Origin: Paenibacillus aceris
GTDB lineage: Bacteria > Bacillota > Bacilli > Paenibacillales > NBRC-103111
DNA length: 64,000 bases
Direction: 5' to 3'
NCBI RefSeq assembly: GCF_017874035.1
Contig: NZ_JAGGKV010000001.1
Location: forward strand, 124,001 to 188,000
The position numbers and the translations under genes were made by a program. This document shows, in pieces, positions 9,360 to 17,423 of this stretch (position 1 is its first letter; the number at the start of each line of letters is the position of its first letter). The notes under the pieces are model-generated. The model was not told the origin of the DNA. It was given only the letters and a program-made list of their open reading frames with translations, and searched no databases.

Positions 9360-10133
9360 TTACATAAGATGAATGCCAAAATGTAATAACAATGCTGCAT
9401 TATACGCGTCATCTGTCTCCGGTGTGAAGGTTCTTACACCTTCAGAGCTAAAAATGCGGAACTCGCGATCAGCGATTGTATTCCGTCCCTCGGCAGTTCG
9501 TATCGCAACAATCGGGTATTTGTTGAAAATCGAATCAGGAGCATTTTCACACCAAAAACTCGCAAATAGGTAGTCTTTCGGCAGCTGTGGTTCCTCTGTG
9601 AAGGAGTAAATGCGATTCCATCCTCCGGCTTTCTGCTCACAAAGCGCCCAGCCATAATAAGGATCTTTTTCGAGGCGGTAACACTCTTCACCTTGCTGTT
9701 GTGCAAGACCCTCGATGAAAGAGATCGGTCTGCACGGTACGATCCCGCCTACACCGACATCGCACAGGTAGTTAACGCCTTCGGCTTCTACCTTCAGGAC
9801 GTGATGGCGTCTTTTTGGCGGGAGATTCGGCTCGTCGCGCCAAAAACGGGCAACCAAGTCAGTAACCGTGTAACCAAGCTCACGCAGCAGCCAGCCGAAT
9901 AAGGCATTTAATTCGAAACAGTACCCACCGCGCTGGCGTATTACAATCTTTTGATACAAGTCCTGCGGATCTAAGGATAAAGCTCTGCGTTCCAGAATAT
10001 CCAAATTCTCATATGGAACCGTGTGTAGATGTCGCTCCTGCAGGTCAGCCAGCGTCTTTGCGCTGCCATTAAGCGATCCTTTGAAACCGATGCGATCTAG
10101 ATAGCTCTGAATTTGATTGTTTTTACTTATCAA
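9360..10133 (-). CDS. nat: Arylamine N-acetyltransferase
   Basis: 257 residues, the usual bacterial length. It transfers acetyl from acetyl-CoA to arylamines or arylhydrazines in the cytoplasm. The Cys-His-Asp triad is visible: C72 in RGGYCFE, H111 in RHHVL, and D125 in LCDVGVGG. The N-terminal helical bundle (YLDRIGFKG, HTVPYENLDI) is typical. No neighbour suggests a biosynthetic partner, so a detoxification role is the simplest reading. Confidence 0.93.
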   Translation of the reverse strand: MISKNNQIQSYLDRIGFKGSLNGSAKTLADLQERHLHTVPYENLDILERRALSLDPQDLYQKIVIRQRGGYCFELNALFGWLLRELGYTVTDLVARFWRDEPNLPPKRRHHVLKVEAEGVNYLCDVGVGGIVPCRPISFIEGLAQQQGEECYRLEKDPYYGWALCEQKAGGWNRIYSFTEEPQLPKDYLFASFWCENAPDSIFNKYPIVAIRTAEGRNTIADREFRIFSSEGVRTFTPETDDAYNAALLLHFGIHLM

Positions 10134-10281
10134 TCTTCAAACACCTTCCTTATCAGAGTTACTTCATCCATTCCAATCCCTAGGCATTTATATCCAGTTT
10201 ATCACAAATGACGAATAGCCGGATAGGCAGTTCATCTTGATGTTTAGAGGATAAACTATGCTCTCGGTCATTAAAACAAAA

Positions 10282-10302
10282 ATACCGCGATATACGCGGT
10301 AT
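10282..10302 (-). terminator. Terminator of the pspA operon
   Basis: An 8-bp stem (ATACCGCG / CGCGGTAT) with a 5-base loop, followed on the minus strand by TTTTTGTTTTAAT. It lies 51 bases after the pspA stop. Confidence 0.75.
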
Positions 10303-10353
10303 CTTAATGAAATGAAGTTCTTATCGACACTGTTTTACTCCGTATTTCCGACC

Positions 10354-11022
10354 TTACATTGCTTTTCTTGCTTCTTTTAATCGCTCTAGTTCATGCCTTA
10401 CATCTTCTTTGAAAGCTATATCCGGTGCGCTCAACGTAGAGGAGCTAACGATTTGGTTCACCCTAAGCGTTGCCGCGGCCTTAGCTTCTAACTGCCAGAT
10501 TTGTTCCTCCATTCTATTGAAGTTATTCCGGATATTCTCGCTATTAACCGAGTAAATCGTATTGTTCACATTTTGAATTGCATGAGCTGTATGGACTCTA
10601 GATAAGTAGTATAGCTTTTTGTTTTGCAACTCGTTATAAAGCTCCATCAACTTTTTCAACTGGTCCGCTAAAGCCAAAGTTTGCTGCTTTATAGCCTCAT
10701 ATTGCTCTAGATACGTCTTAAGCTTTCTCTCAGAGGTTAGCTTCTCCTCCACTGCCATCTGCGCAATTTCTTCCTCATTCCGGTCAATCGCGATATTCGC
10801 TTGGCGGATGCGCTTCTGTACAGTTTGATCCAGCTCGGTGATTATGCTTTCATACTTCCGCTCGGCAATCAGTTGATTTGATAAGGCAAGCTTCGCTTCG
10901 GCGATCGTCCCTTCCAATTCCCGAATATATTGTTTAATCATACTAAGCGGATTCTCCATTTTATCAAGTACCTCGTTGATGCCAGCCATAGCGATATCGT
11001 TCACACGTTTAAAGATGCCCAT
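10354..11022 (-). CDS. pspA: PspA/IM30-family membrane stress protein
   Basis: 222 residues from the ATG at 11022 (AAGGAGG about 9 bases before). An in-frame start further upstream lies inside the preceding gene and has no SD. The protein is nearly all heptad coiled coil (about 25-185), starting with the amphipathic MGIFKRVNDIAMAGIN and the ENP motif of PspA/IM30. These proteins assemble on the inner face of the membrane under envelope stress. It overlaps the preceding small membrane protein gene by 14 bases, so the two are translationally linked. Confidence 0.92.
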   Translation of the reverse strand: MGIFKRVNDIAMAGINEVLDKMENPLSMIKQYIRELEGTIAEAKLALSNQLIAERKYESIITELDQTVQKRIRQANIAIDRNEEEIAQMAVEEKLTSERKLKTYLEQYEAIKQQTLALADQLKKLMELYNELQNKKLYYLSRVHTAHAIQNVNNTIYSVNSENIRNNFNRMEEQIWQLEAKAAATLRVNQIVSSSTLSAPDIAFKEDVRHELERLKEARKAM

Positions 11023-11320
11023 TGATATTGTCCTCCTTAAGTAAGTTTCGTTCCCATTGATCCAAGGCAGCCGCACGCTGCGCGGATTGCGCATCATACA
11101 TGACGGAATGCTTGTCCGAAATGAAGGCTGGCTGAACCAATTGGTTTATGTCCGTTCTTCTTTTTTTGATTTTCTTCCAAAATACCCATGCAAGGATAAT
11201 CAGTAGGAGTCCGATTGCAATAAAAAGAATAGGTCCACCATGGAATCCGTGGTGATAATGACCTTCTGCTGAGAACTGGCTGTCAGGGTTAAACCTGCCT
11301 ATCGGATTTTCATGCCTCAT
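11009..11320 (-). CDS. Small single-pass membrane protein in the pspA operon
   Basis: 103 residues from the ATG at 11320, which follows GGTGGAGG. The GTG 12 bases upstream overlaps that SD and is less likely. A His/Gly-rich N-terminus (GHYHHGFHGG) is followed by one transmembrane segment (about 31-50), then KKIKKRR and a soluble tail with DAQSAQRAAALDQWERNLL. The positive-inside rule puts the tail in the cytosol, where it could recruit PspA. No family recognised; the role is inferred from the 14-base overlap with pspA. Confidence 0.8.
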   Translation of the reverse strand: MRHENPIGRFNPDSQFSAEGHYHHGFHGGPILFIAIGLLLIILAWVFWKKIKKRRTDINQLVQPAFISDKHSVMYDAQSAQRAAALDQWERNLLKEDNINGHL

Positions 11321-11363
11321 GCTCTCCTCCACCTTTCTTCTCGATTTTTTTCTTACAAGTTGA

Positions 11364-11389
11364 AGTATAGACCTGGTTTCTTAAGAAAC
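11364..11389 (-). promoter_or_regulatory. pspA operon promoter with overlapping palindrome
   Basis: A minus-strand -10 TATACT (11369-11364) lies 44 bases before the first gene. A perfect 14-base palindrome GTTTCTTAAGAAAC occupies 11376-11389, immediately upstream, where the -35 region should be. No TTGACA-like hexamer is present there, so the palindrome is a candidate operator or activator site. Confidence 0.45.
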
Positions 11390-11518
11390 GGTTAAATCCA
11401 ACTGAGAGTCGGTTGAACATTGACTGAATGTCTACTGAAAACTAACAGGAATTAATTGTTAACACCGGGGCAAATTAACCTTTAGTTTGAATTTGGAGAG
11501 GAGTTTACTAGAACAGAC

Positions 11519-12721
11519 ATGAACAAATCCGAACGGTACGCCAATATTATTCCAATGGCAGAATTGAACACGAAGGAAAAACGGCTTCTTCCTTTTCCAG
11601 TCTTTAACCAACTTCGCCAAACGACACCTGTTCGTTATGATGAAAGCAGAGGTTGCTGGGATGTATTTCGCTATGAGGACATTCACCGTATTCTTAAAGA
11701 TCCCGTCACCTTCTCTTCCAAGCGCGGATTGGCTGTGAAAGACAGAGAAACCATCCTTACGATGGATCCTCCCCGTCATACCCAACTGAGAGGTTTGGTG
11801 AACAAGGCGTTTACACCCAAGGTAATCTCGGATTTGGCATCACGTATCTCCTCCATCACCGACGAATTGCTGGATGATGTGCAAATCAAAGAGACTATGG
11901 ATATAGTGTCCGATCTGGCTGTTCCCCTGCCGGTGATTATGATTGCGGAACTTCTCGGCGTTCCCCCAGAGGATCGCAACTTGTTCAAGGAATGGTCGGA
12001 CATTCTTGTCAAGGGACCGGATCAAAACACGGACGAGGCGTTCAAGCAGATCATCGCAGAGAAAGAACAAGCCACCGACGAGCTGAGTGATTATTTCGCC
12101 CGGATTGCTGAGCAGCGGCGTGTGGAGCCCAAAGAAGATCTGATTTCCCTTTTGCTGCAAGCCGAAGTTGAAGGAGAAAAGCTGAGCGACAAAGAAATAC
12201 TTGGCTTTTCAATCCTGCTCCTCGCTGCTGGGAATGAAACGACGACCAACTTAATTACAAACGCTGTCCGCCGCTTGACGGAAGATATAACGCTCCAACA
12301 GCAGCTTCGCGATTCGCCAGAACTTATTCCTGGTTTTCTTGAGGAAGTCCTGCGTTTCTATCCCCCCATTCAAGCCATAGGAAGAGTAGCGACACAGGAC
12401 GTGGAAATCGGAGATTTCCTAATAACAAAAGGTCAGCAAGTTGTCTCTTGGGTGGCATCAGCTAATCGCGATGAGGCAAAATTTGCCGATCCGGATACGT
12501 TTATTGTGGACCGCAAACCAAATGCCCACCTTTCGTTTGGCTTCGGCATACATTTCTGCCTAGGTGCACCTTTAGCCCGGCTTGAAGGGCAAATCGTGAT
12601 GGAGACGCTCCTGAAACGGTTCAGAGATATTCAATTTGTCACCGGTTCAGAGATGACCTATATTCAAAGTCCGTTTGTTTATGGCGTCAAACAGTATAAA
12701 GTCAGCTTCGCTAGACTCTGA
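11519..12721 (+). CDS. Cytochrome P450 (CYP109/YjiB-like)
   Basis: 400 residues, a soluble bacterial P450. I-helix AGNETTT (about 237-243), ExxR at about 276-279 (EEVLR), and the haem loop FGFGIHFCLG with the axial Cys at 347. Overall resemblance is to the CYP109 group of Bacillus (YjiB), which hydroxylate fatty acids, steroids and terpenoids. The ferredoxin and reductase partners are not nearby. An SD (GGAGAGGAG) lies unusually far (about 15 bases) from the only reasonable ATG. It is divergent from the psp operon and convergent with the YVTN protein. Confidence 0.93.
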   Translation: MNKSERYANIIPMAELNTKEKRLLPFPVFNQLRQTTPVRYDESRGCWDVFRYEDIHRILKDPVTFSSKRGLAVKDRETILTMDPPRHTQLRGLVNKAFTPKVISDLASRISSITDELLDDVQIKETMDIVSDLAVPLPVIMIAELLGVPPEDRNLFKEWSDILVKGPDQNTDEAFKQIIAEKEQATDELSDYFARIAEQRRVEPKEDLISLLLQAEVEGEKLSDKEILGFSILLLAAGNETTTNLITNAVRRLTEDITLQQQLRDSPELIPGFLEEVLRFYPPIQAIGRVATQDVEIGDFLITKGQQVVSWVASANRDEAKFADPDTFIVDRKPNAHLSFGFGIHFCLGAPLARLEGQIVMETLLKRFRDIQFVTGSEMTYIQSPFVYGVKQYKVSFARL

Positions 12722-12729
12722 CACAAATA

Positions 12730-12787
12730 AAAAGACAGCTGCAGTCTAGAACTCGTAGAAATCGTTCTAGACTTGCAGCTGTCTTTT
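12730..12787. terminator. Bidirectional terminator between P450 and YVTN genes
   Basis: A long stem (about 23 bp with one bulge, AAAAGACAGCTGCA... pairing with ...TGCAGCTGTCTTTT) with an 11-base loop. T-rich runs follow on both strands, so it serves both convergent genes. Confidence 0.85.
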
Positions 12788-12815
12788 ATTTAAGTAGCGT
12801 TTCCTGCTAGAAATT

Positions 12816-13727
12816 TTATAAAGGGATAATAGCAAGTCCGGATGCTGCATTTCCTACAGTTATCGTGTCAATAACCTTATTATCCTTGATTCTTATTACA
12901 GAAACTGTATTTTCTCCAAAATTAGCAACATAAGCAAACTTGCTGTCTGGAGTAATGGCTACAATACCCGGTTTGATCCCAACGGGAATGGTAGCTATCA
13001 CCTTATTATTAGCAATTTTAATGACGGAAACGGTGTTATCGCCTTCATTGCCTACGTAAGCAAATTTGTTGTTAGGGGTTATAGCTACACCAATCGGTAT
13101 AAGTCCAACTCGAATCTTTTTTATAATCCTTCGGCTATGAGTTCCTATTACCAGAACATTAGTATCCGTGGTGACATAAGTAAATTTACGGTCCATTGTG
13201 AAAGCAATTTGATCAGGGCCGACGCCAGCTGGTATCGTGTCAATAACCTTATTATGTTTCGCGTCGAAAATAGAAATCGTGTTGCTGGTGTTATTACTTA
13301 CAAAGCCTAAAGTTCTTTTGCCCGACTTCTTAGGCGTAGTTGTTACTCCTACCGGGTTAATTCCAACCTTTATCGTATGCACGACTTTTTGTTTTTTCAT
13401 ACATATGACCGAAACGGTACGATCAGCTGAATTCGTCACATAGACGAACTTTCGTGATGTCCCTACATCAGAGGGACTTTTTCCAACCTGGATAGTGCGA
13501 ATAATGGTATTTGTTGATCGTTTGATTACTTGTGCGGTGTTATCCCGTTTATTGACAACATAAGCATATTTTCCATCGGGTGTAACGGCAATCTCAAATG
13601 GTCCTCTACCAGTTTTAATAGTTGCCTTAACCTCTCTTGTACGAGTATCAATCACCGACACGGTATCATCGTTGAAATTCGTGACATAAGCGAAATGAAA
13701 GGATGGCGAAGGTTTACGCGTAGTCAT
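12816..13727 (-). CDS. YVTN-family beta-propeller protein
   Basis: 303 residues from the ATG at 13727 (AAGGAGGG 9 bases upstream). The ATG 30 bases earlier places that SD inside the gene and is rejected. Seven blades of about 42 residues, each with the (A/F)YV(T/V/A)N..(D/N)NTVSVI...N.VI.TI.VG pattern, cover the whole protein. There is no signal peptide or lipobox, so unlike many YVTN proteins it looks cytoplasmic or non-classically placed, for example in the spore. Function unknown; such propellers are usually binding scaffolds. It is followed by the divergently transcribed spore-coat gene tgl. Confidence 0.85.
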   Translation of the reverse strand: MTTRKPSPSFHFAYVTNFNDDTVSVIDTRTREVKATIKTGRGPFEIAVTPDGKYAYVVNKRDNTAQVIKRSTNTIIRTIQVGKSPSDVGTSRKFVYVTNSADRTVSVICMKKQKVVHTIKVGINPVGVTTTPKKSGKRTLGFVSNNTSNTISIFDAKHNKVIDTIPAGVGPDQIAFTMDRKFTYVTTDTNVLVIGTHSRRIIKKIRVGLIPIGVAITPNNKFAYVGNEGDNTVSVIKIANNKVIATIPVGIKPGIVAITPDSKFAYVANFGENTVSVIRIKDNKVIDTITVGNAASGLAIIPL

Positions 13728-13903
13728 TTGGAATAACCCTCCTTCTTTATATGGCATAATCTAACCTATTAATTTGCCTGAAGGAACGGCACGGCAATTT
13801 GGTATCTCACAGCTGGGTTAATAATCCAGCGCACATAAAGTCAATTTTTCACATAAAAATAGAGGAGTCACTCTTACTGATCTTTTAAAATGAGGAGAAG
13901 TCC

Positions 13904-14707
13904 ATGATCGTAATCGAAGGTACCAGTAAAGTAGCCTTTGGAGAAGGTACGCTGTCCGAGTTAGAACGAACCATTTATCAAAAGAAACAGATCAGCCCTT
14001 TCGAGTATCGGTACGATTCAGTTGATACCCTGTTGTTTGAATTGTACATGCGAACCCAAATCATGGAGTCCTCAAGAGCATTGAGTAAAAGCGGTGTCTA
14101 TTTTGCTGATTTCAAACACTCTATGTGCAATCCCGCGTATTGGGACATTACAGATCAGGGCAGGTTTCAGTTGAAAAGTGGTGTTGCTCCACAAGATGCG
14201 ATACGGGATATATTCACGAATGGAACATCTTACGCGTTCGAATGTTCAATGGCTGTCGTCGTTGTTTTATACAAAGCCATATTAGAGTCCATAGATCCTG
14301 AGAAATTCGATATTATGAATTCGGACCTTTTATTATTTGATTATGATTCTAACAGCAATTTGCACCTTATCAATCGAACAGTTCATGAGGAAGCCGTCAC
14401 CGGTGATGTACTCTACTTCCTGAACCCCGAGTTTGAACCTAAGATACCTTGGGGAAAAGGAGAAAACGTCATCCTGATGGAAAATGATCTCGTCTATGGT
14501 CATGGATATGGTTTTGGGATCGCATCGAAGGAAGTTGTTATAAAGGTTCTGAATAACCACAGAATCCCAGGCAGCACACAATCTGCCTATCTGACGGAAC
14601 AGTATGTTCATCCGGACTTCTCCTACTTTGCGCTCTTTCAATGCCGGAGTCGGAATAAGCCCATTATTGCGAAAGTTGGCGAATGGATCTATGTTCGAAA
14701 AAGATGA
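13904..14707 (+). CDS. tgl: Spore-coat protein-glutamine gamma-glutamyltransferase
   Basis: 267 residues. It cross-links Gln and Lys side chains of spore-coat proteins. The catalytic Cys is C114 in YAFECS, and E187 (GEN) and H200 (YGHGYG) fall at the positions known for the catalytic Glu and His of B. subtilis Tgl. The SMCNPAYW motif is also characteristic. GAGGAG precedes the ATG. No convincing sigma-K -10 could be fixed. Its presence is good evidence that the host forms endospores. The histidine-rich gene starting 106 bases later is a possible substrate. Confidence 0.95.
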   Translation: MIVIEGTSKVAFGEGTLSELERTIYQKKQISPFEYRYDSVDTLLFELYMRTQIMESSRALSKSGVYFADFKHSMCNPAYWDITDQGRFQLKSGVAPQDAIRDIFTNGTSYAFECSMAVVVVLYKAILESIDPEKFDIMNSDLLLFDYDSNSNLHLINRTVHEEAVTGDVLYFLNPEFEPKIPWGKGENVILMENDLVYGHGYGFGIASKEVVIKVLNNHRIPGSTQSAYLTEQYVHPDFSYFALFQCRSRNKPIIAKVGEWIYVRKR

Positions 14708-14813
14708 TTGTATCCATTTAACAATTGAGCTAAGCCCAATTTAGTAAGACATGTGCCCAACTTTCTAATCCCTGCATAGGATGACGTATGCCTATACCGA
14801 AAGGGGAAAGAAC

Positions 14814-15284
14814 ATGACACAACGTAATTCTTCAACAGAGGTTATCCTCCCTGATTATCAGACTGCAACTAGAACGGAGACTCAACTTCCTGCAGGGCAC
14901 GCTCCGACTTGGACGGGTGACAATCTTCCTATTTATCAACAACCTTCAATGACACCCGGAACGCACTATCCTGCTCATCCACATCACCAACAGGCTCACC
15001 ATGCCCAACACCATGCTTATCATCCTATGCATCATGCTTATCATCCCATGCATCACCATGCCTACTTTCCAATGCATCACCAAGCTTACCATCCTATCCA
15101 TCACTTTGCGTACCATCCTATGCATCATCATGCCCACCACCCTATGCATCACCATGCCTATCATCCTATGCATCACCATACCTACCATCCTCAACACCAC
15201 CATGTTCAGCATACTCAGCATCATGCTCAGCATCATGCCCACCATACTCAGCAACAACAGCAGCATCCTACATCATCGAACTGA
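14814..15284 (+). CDS. Histidine-rich tandem-repeat protein, candidate spore-coat component
   Basis: 156 residues from the ATG at 14814, which follows AAGGGG; an ATG 33 bases upstream has no SD. Residues about 55-145 are HAYHPMHH-type repeats, with about 45 histidines (near 29 percent), plus Tyr and Met. A Gln-rich tail (TQQQQQHP) follows. There is no lysine and no cysteine. No signal peptide. His/Tyr-rich low-complexity proteins are common in spore coats, and tgl is the preceding co-directional gene. Metal binding is an alternative. The family is not identified. Confidence 0.8.
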   Translation: MTQRNSSTEVILPDYQTATRTETQLPAGHAPTWTGDNLPIYQQPSMTPGTHYPAHPHHQQAHHAQHHAYHPMHHAYHPMHHHAYFPMHHQAYHPIHHFAYHPMHHHAHHPMHHHAYHPMHHHTYHPQHHHVQHTQHHAQHHAHHTQQQQQHPTSSN

Positions 15285-15334
15285 TAAGTCACGTCTCTTA
15301 ACAAAGAGCAAGCAATTATTTTCAAAAAAAAAAG

Positions 15335-15364
15335 AGACCTGGATACACATATGTGTCCAGGTCT
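15335..15364 (-). terminator. Terminator of the molybdoenzyme gene
   Basis: AGACCTGGA...CCAGGTCT stem (about 14 bp with a small bulge), followed on the minus strand by CTTTTTTTTTT. It sits between the convergent His-rich gene and the molybdoenzyme gene; the plus-strand T-run is weaker. Confidence 0.8.
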
Positions 15365-15399
15365 TCATATCTTCTGTGATACATGTTACATGTAACGGC

Positions 15400-16449
15400 T
15401 CAATCCACATAGACTCGTATTTTTTGAATCGCATTATAGCCGTACCCGTTTAAGTTCCAATCGGCCAATTCTGGCTGCACATTCCCAGCAGCATCTGTTG
15501 CTCGAACGCAGATGTCATATGTTCCTGGTTTCGTTAGATCCCACTTTAGGCACCAACGTCTCCAAGAATATGACTCCTGCGGGTCTAACCAAGAAGCACG
15601 CTGCCATGTCATTCCGTTATCTGCGCTGATTTCAACAAGAACGACAGGATACTCGCCTGAAATCGCCGTACCGACTAGCTTGTGTTCTCCTCTCGCCAAC
15701 ACTGCCTGATCGGAAGGTTGTGCAATCGTTGAGTTAAGACGGATCGTCGTGACTGGTGTCGCATGAGTCGAAGAGGAGGATTTGTTTTTATATACATAAT
15801 CAATAGCTTGAAAAGGTCCTATGAATGGCTGGTTAATAGCCTTGATTCGGTGCAGCCATTTAACAGAAGCCATCCCATACCATCCTGGAACAATGAGCCT
15901 CGCGGGATAACCATGGCGAAATGGCAAAGGCTTTCCATTCATGTATAAAGCAATCAGAATATCGGGATTCAGTGCTTCTTTGACCGGTAAACTTCTGGTA
16001 AAAGTAAAAACCCCTGGCATATCCGTCCTGGTTCCTTTATCCATCCCTTCAAAAGTCACTTCAATCGCATTCATTTGAATGCCAGCTGCAAACAGGACAT
16101 CAACAAGTCGGACCCCTGTCCAAATAGCGTGACTGCTTGCACCTAATTCCCACTGCTCACCGCGAACTTTCGGTTGAAACATGGCTCTCTTCTCCCCAGC
16201 GCATTCAAGCGTTACAGGAATAGAAACCTGATTCATGTGCAAAAGATCTTGATAACGCAAACAAATGGGTCTGTTTACACAACCCTCAATCCTCAGTCCC
16301 CATGTTTCCATATCCACGATTAGGTATGGAAAATGATTTCGGATATAAAACAGATGCTCCGGGGTGATTCGGCTTGATAACGATAGCATCGGAAATTCCT
16401 GAACTTCAGGAATGATTTTTCGTGTAATCAAATGCGGCCGATACAACAA
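15400..16449 (-). CDS. Sulfite-oxidase-family molybdopterin enzyme
   Basis: 349 residues from a TTG at 16449 preceded by AAAGGATG; the first ATG is 20 codons in and has no SD. Residues about 45-220 are the Oxidored_molyb domain with the Mo-ligating cysteine C83 in LECAGEKR (usual form CAGNGR). About 235-345 is the Mo-co dimerisation domain (VEISADNGMTWQRASW, WDLTKPGTYDICVRATDAAGN). There is no Tat or Sec signal and no haem domain, so it differs from periplasmic YedY and from sulfite oxidase proper. The electron acceptor and substrate are unknown. It stands alone; no molybdopterin synthesis genes are nearby. Confidence 0.88.
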   Translation of the reverse strand: MLYRPHLITRKIIPEVQEFPMLSLSSRITPEHLFYIRNHFPYLIVDMETWGLRIEGCVNRPICLRYQDLLHMNQVSIPVTLECAGEKRAMFQPKVRGEQWELGASSHAIWTGVRLVDVLFAAGIQMNAIEVTFEGMDKGTRTDMPGVFTFTRSLPVKEALNPDILIALYMNGKPLPFRHGYPARLIVPGWYGMASVKWLHRIKAINQPFIGPFQAIDYVYKNKSSSSTHATPVTTIRLNSTIAQPSDQAVLARGEHKLVGTAISGEYPVVLVEISADNGMTWQRASWLDPQESYSWRRWCLKWDLTKPGTYDICVRATDAAGNVQPELADWNLNGYGYNAIQKIRVYVD

Positions 16450-16562
16450 GGAAAATCATCCTTTCGTAAGAAAAGTCCTTACTAAAGTATGGTTCTCCCG
16501 TTGAATTAAGACACCTTTCTTTGCTGCATGGAAGCAAACTTCCGATTACGGATCGTCTGGCA

Positions 16563-17330
16563 CTAAGCTTTTGCCCCTAATTTGGCAAGATTGGCAAAGC
16601 TGATCTCCAAACTCTCAAACGGATTGCGGTCATAACAATCGTCTTGCTCAACCGCGGCCCACTCCACGCCAATTTCTTCACATGCTTGAATAATACCTTT
16701 AAAATTCATATTGCCTTCACCGACCTCTGAGAAACGCTGTTTCCGATCCGGTGTCACAATCATATCCTTGAAATGGACAACCTTCATGCGTCCGTCCATC
16801 TTACGAATCCACTCGATTGGATCGGCCCCGCCTGCTTGTACCCAATAGACATCCAGCTCAAAATCCACGCAATCCGGGTCCGACAGCTCAAACAAAATGT
16901 CCATGCCTGTCTTCCCCTCGTATTTGGCAAACTCAAAATCATGATTGTGGTAGATGAACTGCAGCCCAGCACTTTTCAGTTGTCTTCCAAACTCTGAGGC
17001 TTGCTTCGCGAAAGCGGCGTAGCCTTGGCTGTTTTCACGGAATTCCGGAGGAAGGCCGCCTAAACCGACATATTTGCAATTCCATGCCTGATGCTTCTCG
17101 ATGACGGCATCCATATCATTCAGCAAATCATTGTACCCAATATGCGTGGCGCAGATCGTTAACCCTTCCTGGTCTGCAAGCGCTTTAAATTCTTGGTTGT
17201 CAATCGGTCCTACTCCGGAAGCTTGTACAGCCCGGTACCCCATCTCCTTTACTTTTTTCAAACTCTCGCTAATGTCTCCAGGGGTTTTCAGAAAATTACG
17301 AAGCGTATACAGTTGCGCGGCGATTCTCAT
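16563..17330 (-). CDS. Sugar phosphate isomerase/epimerase (TIM barrel)
   Basis: 255 residues of the xylose-isomerase-like TIM-barrel superfamily (AP endonuclease 2 fold). Metal-site and strand motifs include HNHDFEF, DFELDVYWVQ, VVHFKDM and AAVEQDD. Enzymes of this group include inosose dehydratase/isomerases and 3-keto-sugar isomerases. Fifth and last gene of the operon that begins at 21944, and 93 bases after the Gfo/Idh gene. A Gfo/Idh dehydrogenase next to this fold is a frequent pair in inositol- or keto-sugar-type catabolism. Confidence 0.88.
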   Translation of the reverse strand: MRIAAQLYTLRNFLKTPGDISESLKKVKEMGYRAVQASGVGPIDNQEFKALADQEGLTICATHIGYNDLLNDMDAVIEKHQAWNCKYVGLGGLPPEFRENSQGYAAFAKQASEFGRQLKSAGLQFIYHNHDFEFAKYEGKTGMDILFELSDPDCVDFELDVYWVQAGGADPIEWIRKMDGRMKVVHFKDMIVTPDRKQRFSEVGEGNMNFKGIIQACEEIGVEWAAVEQDDCYDRNPFESLEISFANLAKLGAKA

Positions 17331-17423
17331 TCATCTCACTCCATTCGTCAAGTATGAGTCACTTCATATATATCATGGAATAGGGCTGCAGAGCCACAAA
17401 AAAATCCTTTTTTTGTCACCCAG

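Noticed and set aside
13758..13903. Sigma-K promoter of tgl
   Set aside because: CATAAA-type sequences occur, but none has a correct -10 pattern with a matching -35 spacing.
15001..15250. Possible tandem repeat or CRISPR-like array
   Set aside because: The periodicity is codon-based and encodes the His-rich repeats; there are no constant repeats with unique spacers.
14946..15266. Minus-strand Met-rich ORF opposite the His-rich gene
   Set aside because: It is the antisense reading of the HAYHPMHH repeats (giving MHRM-type repeats), without an SD.
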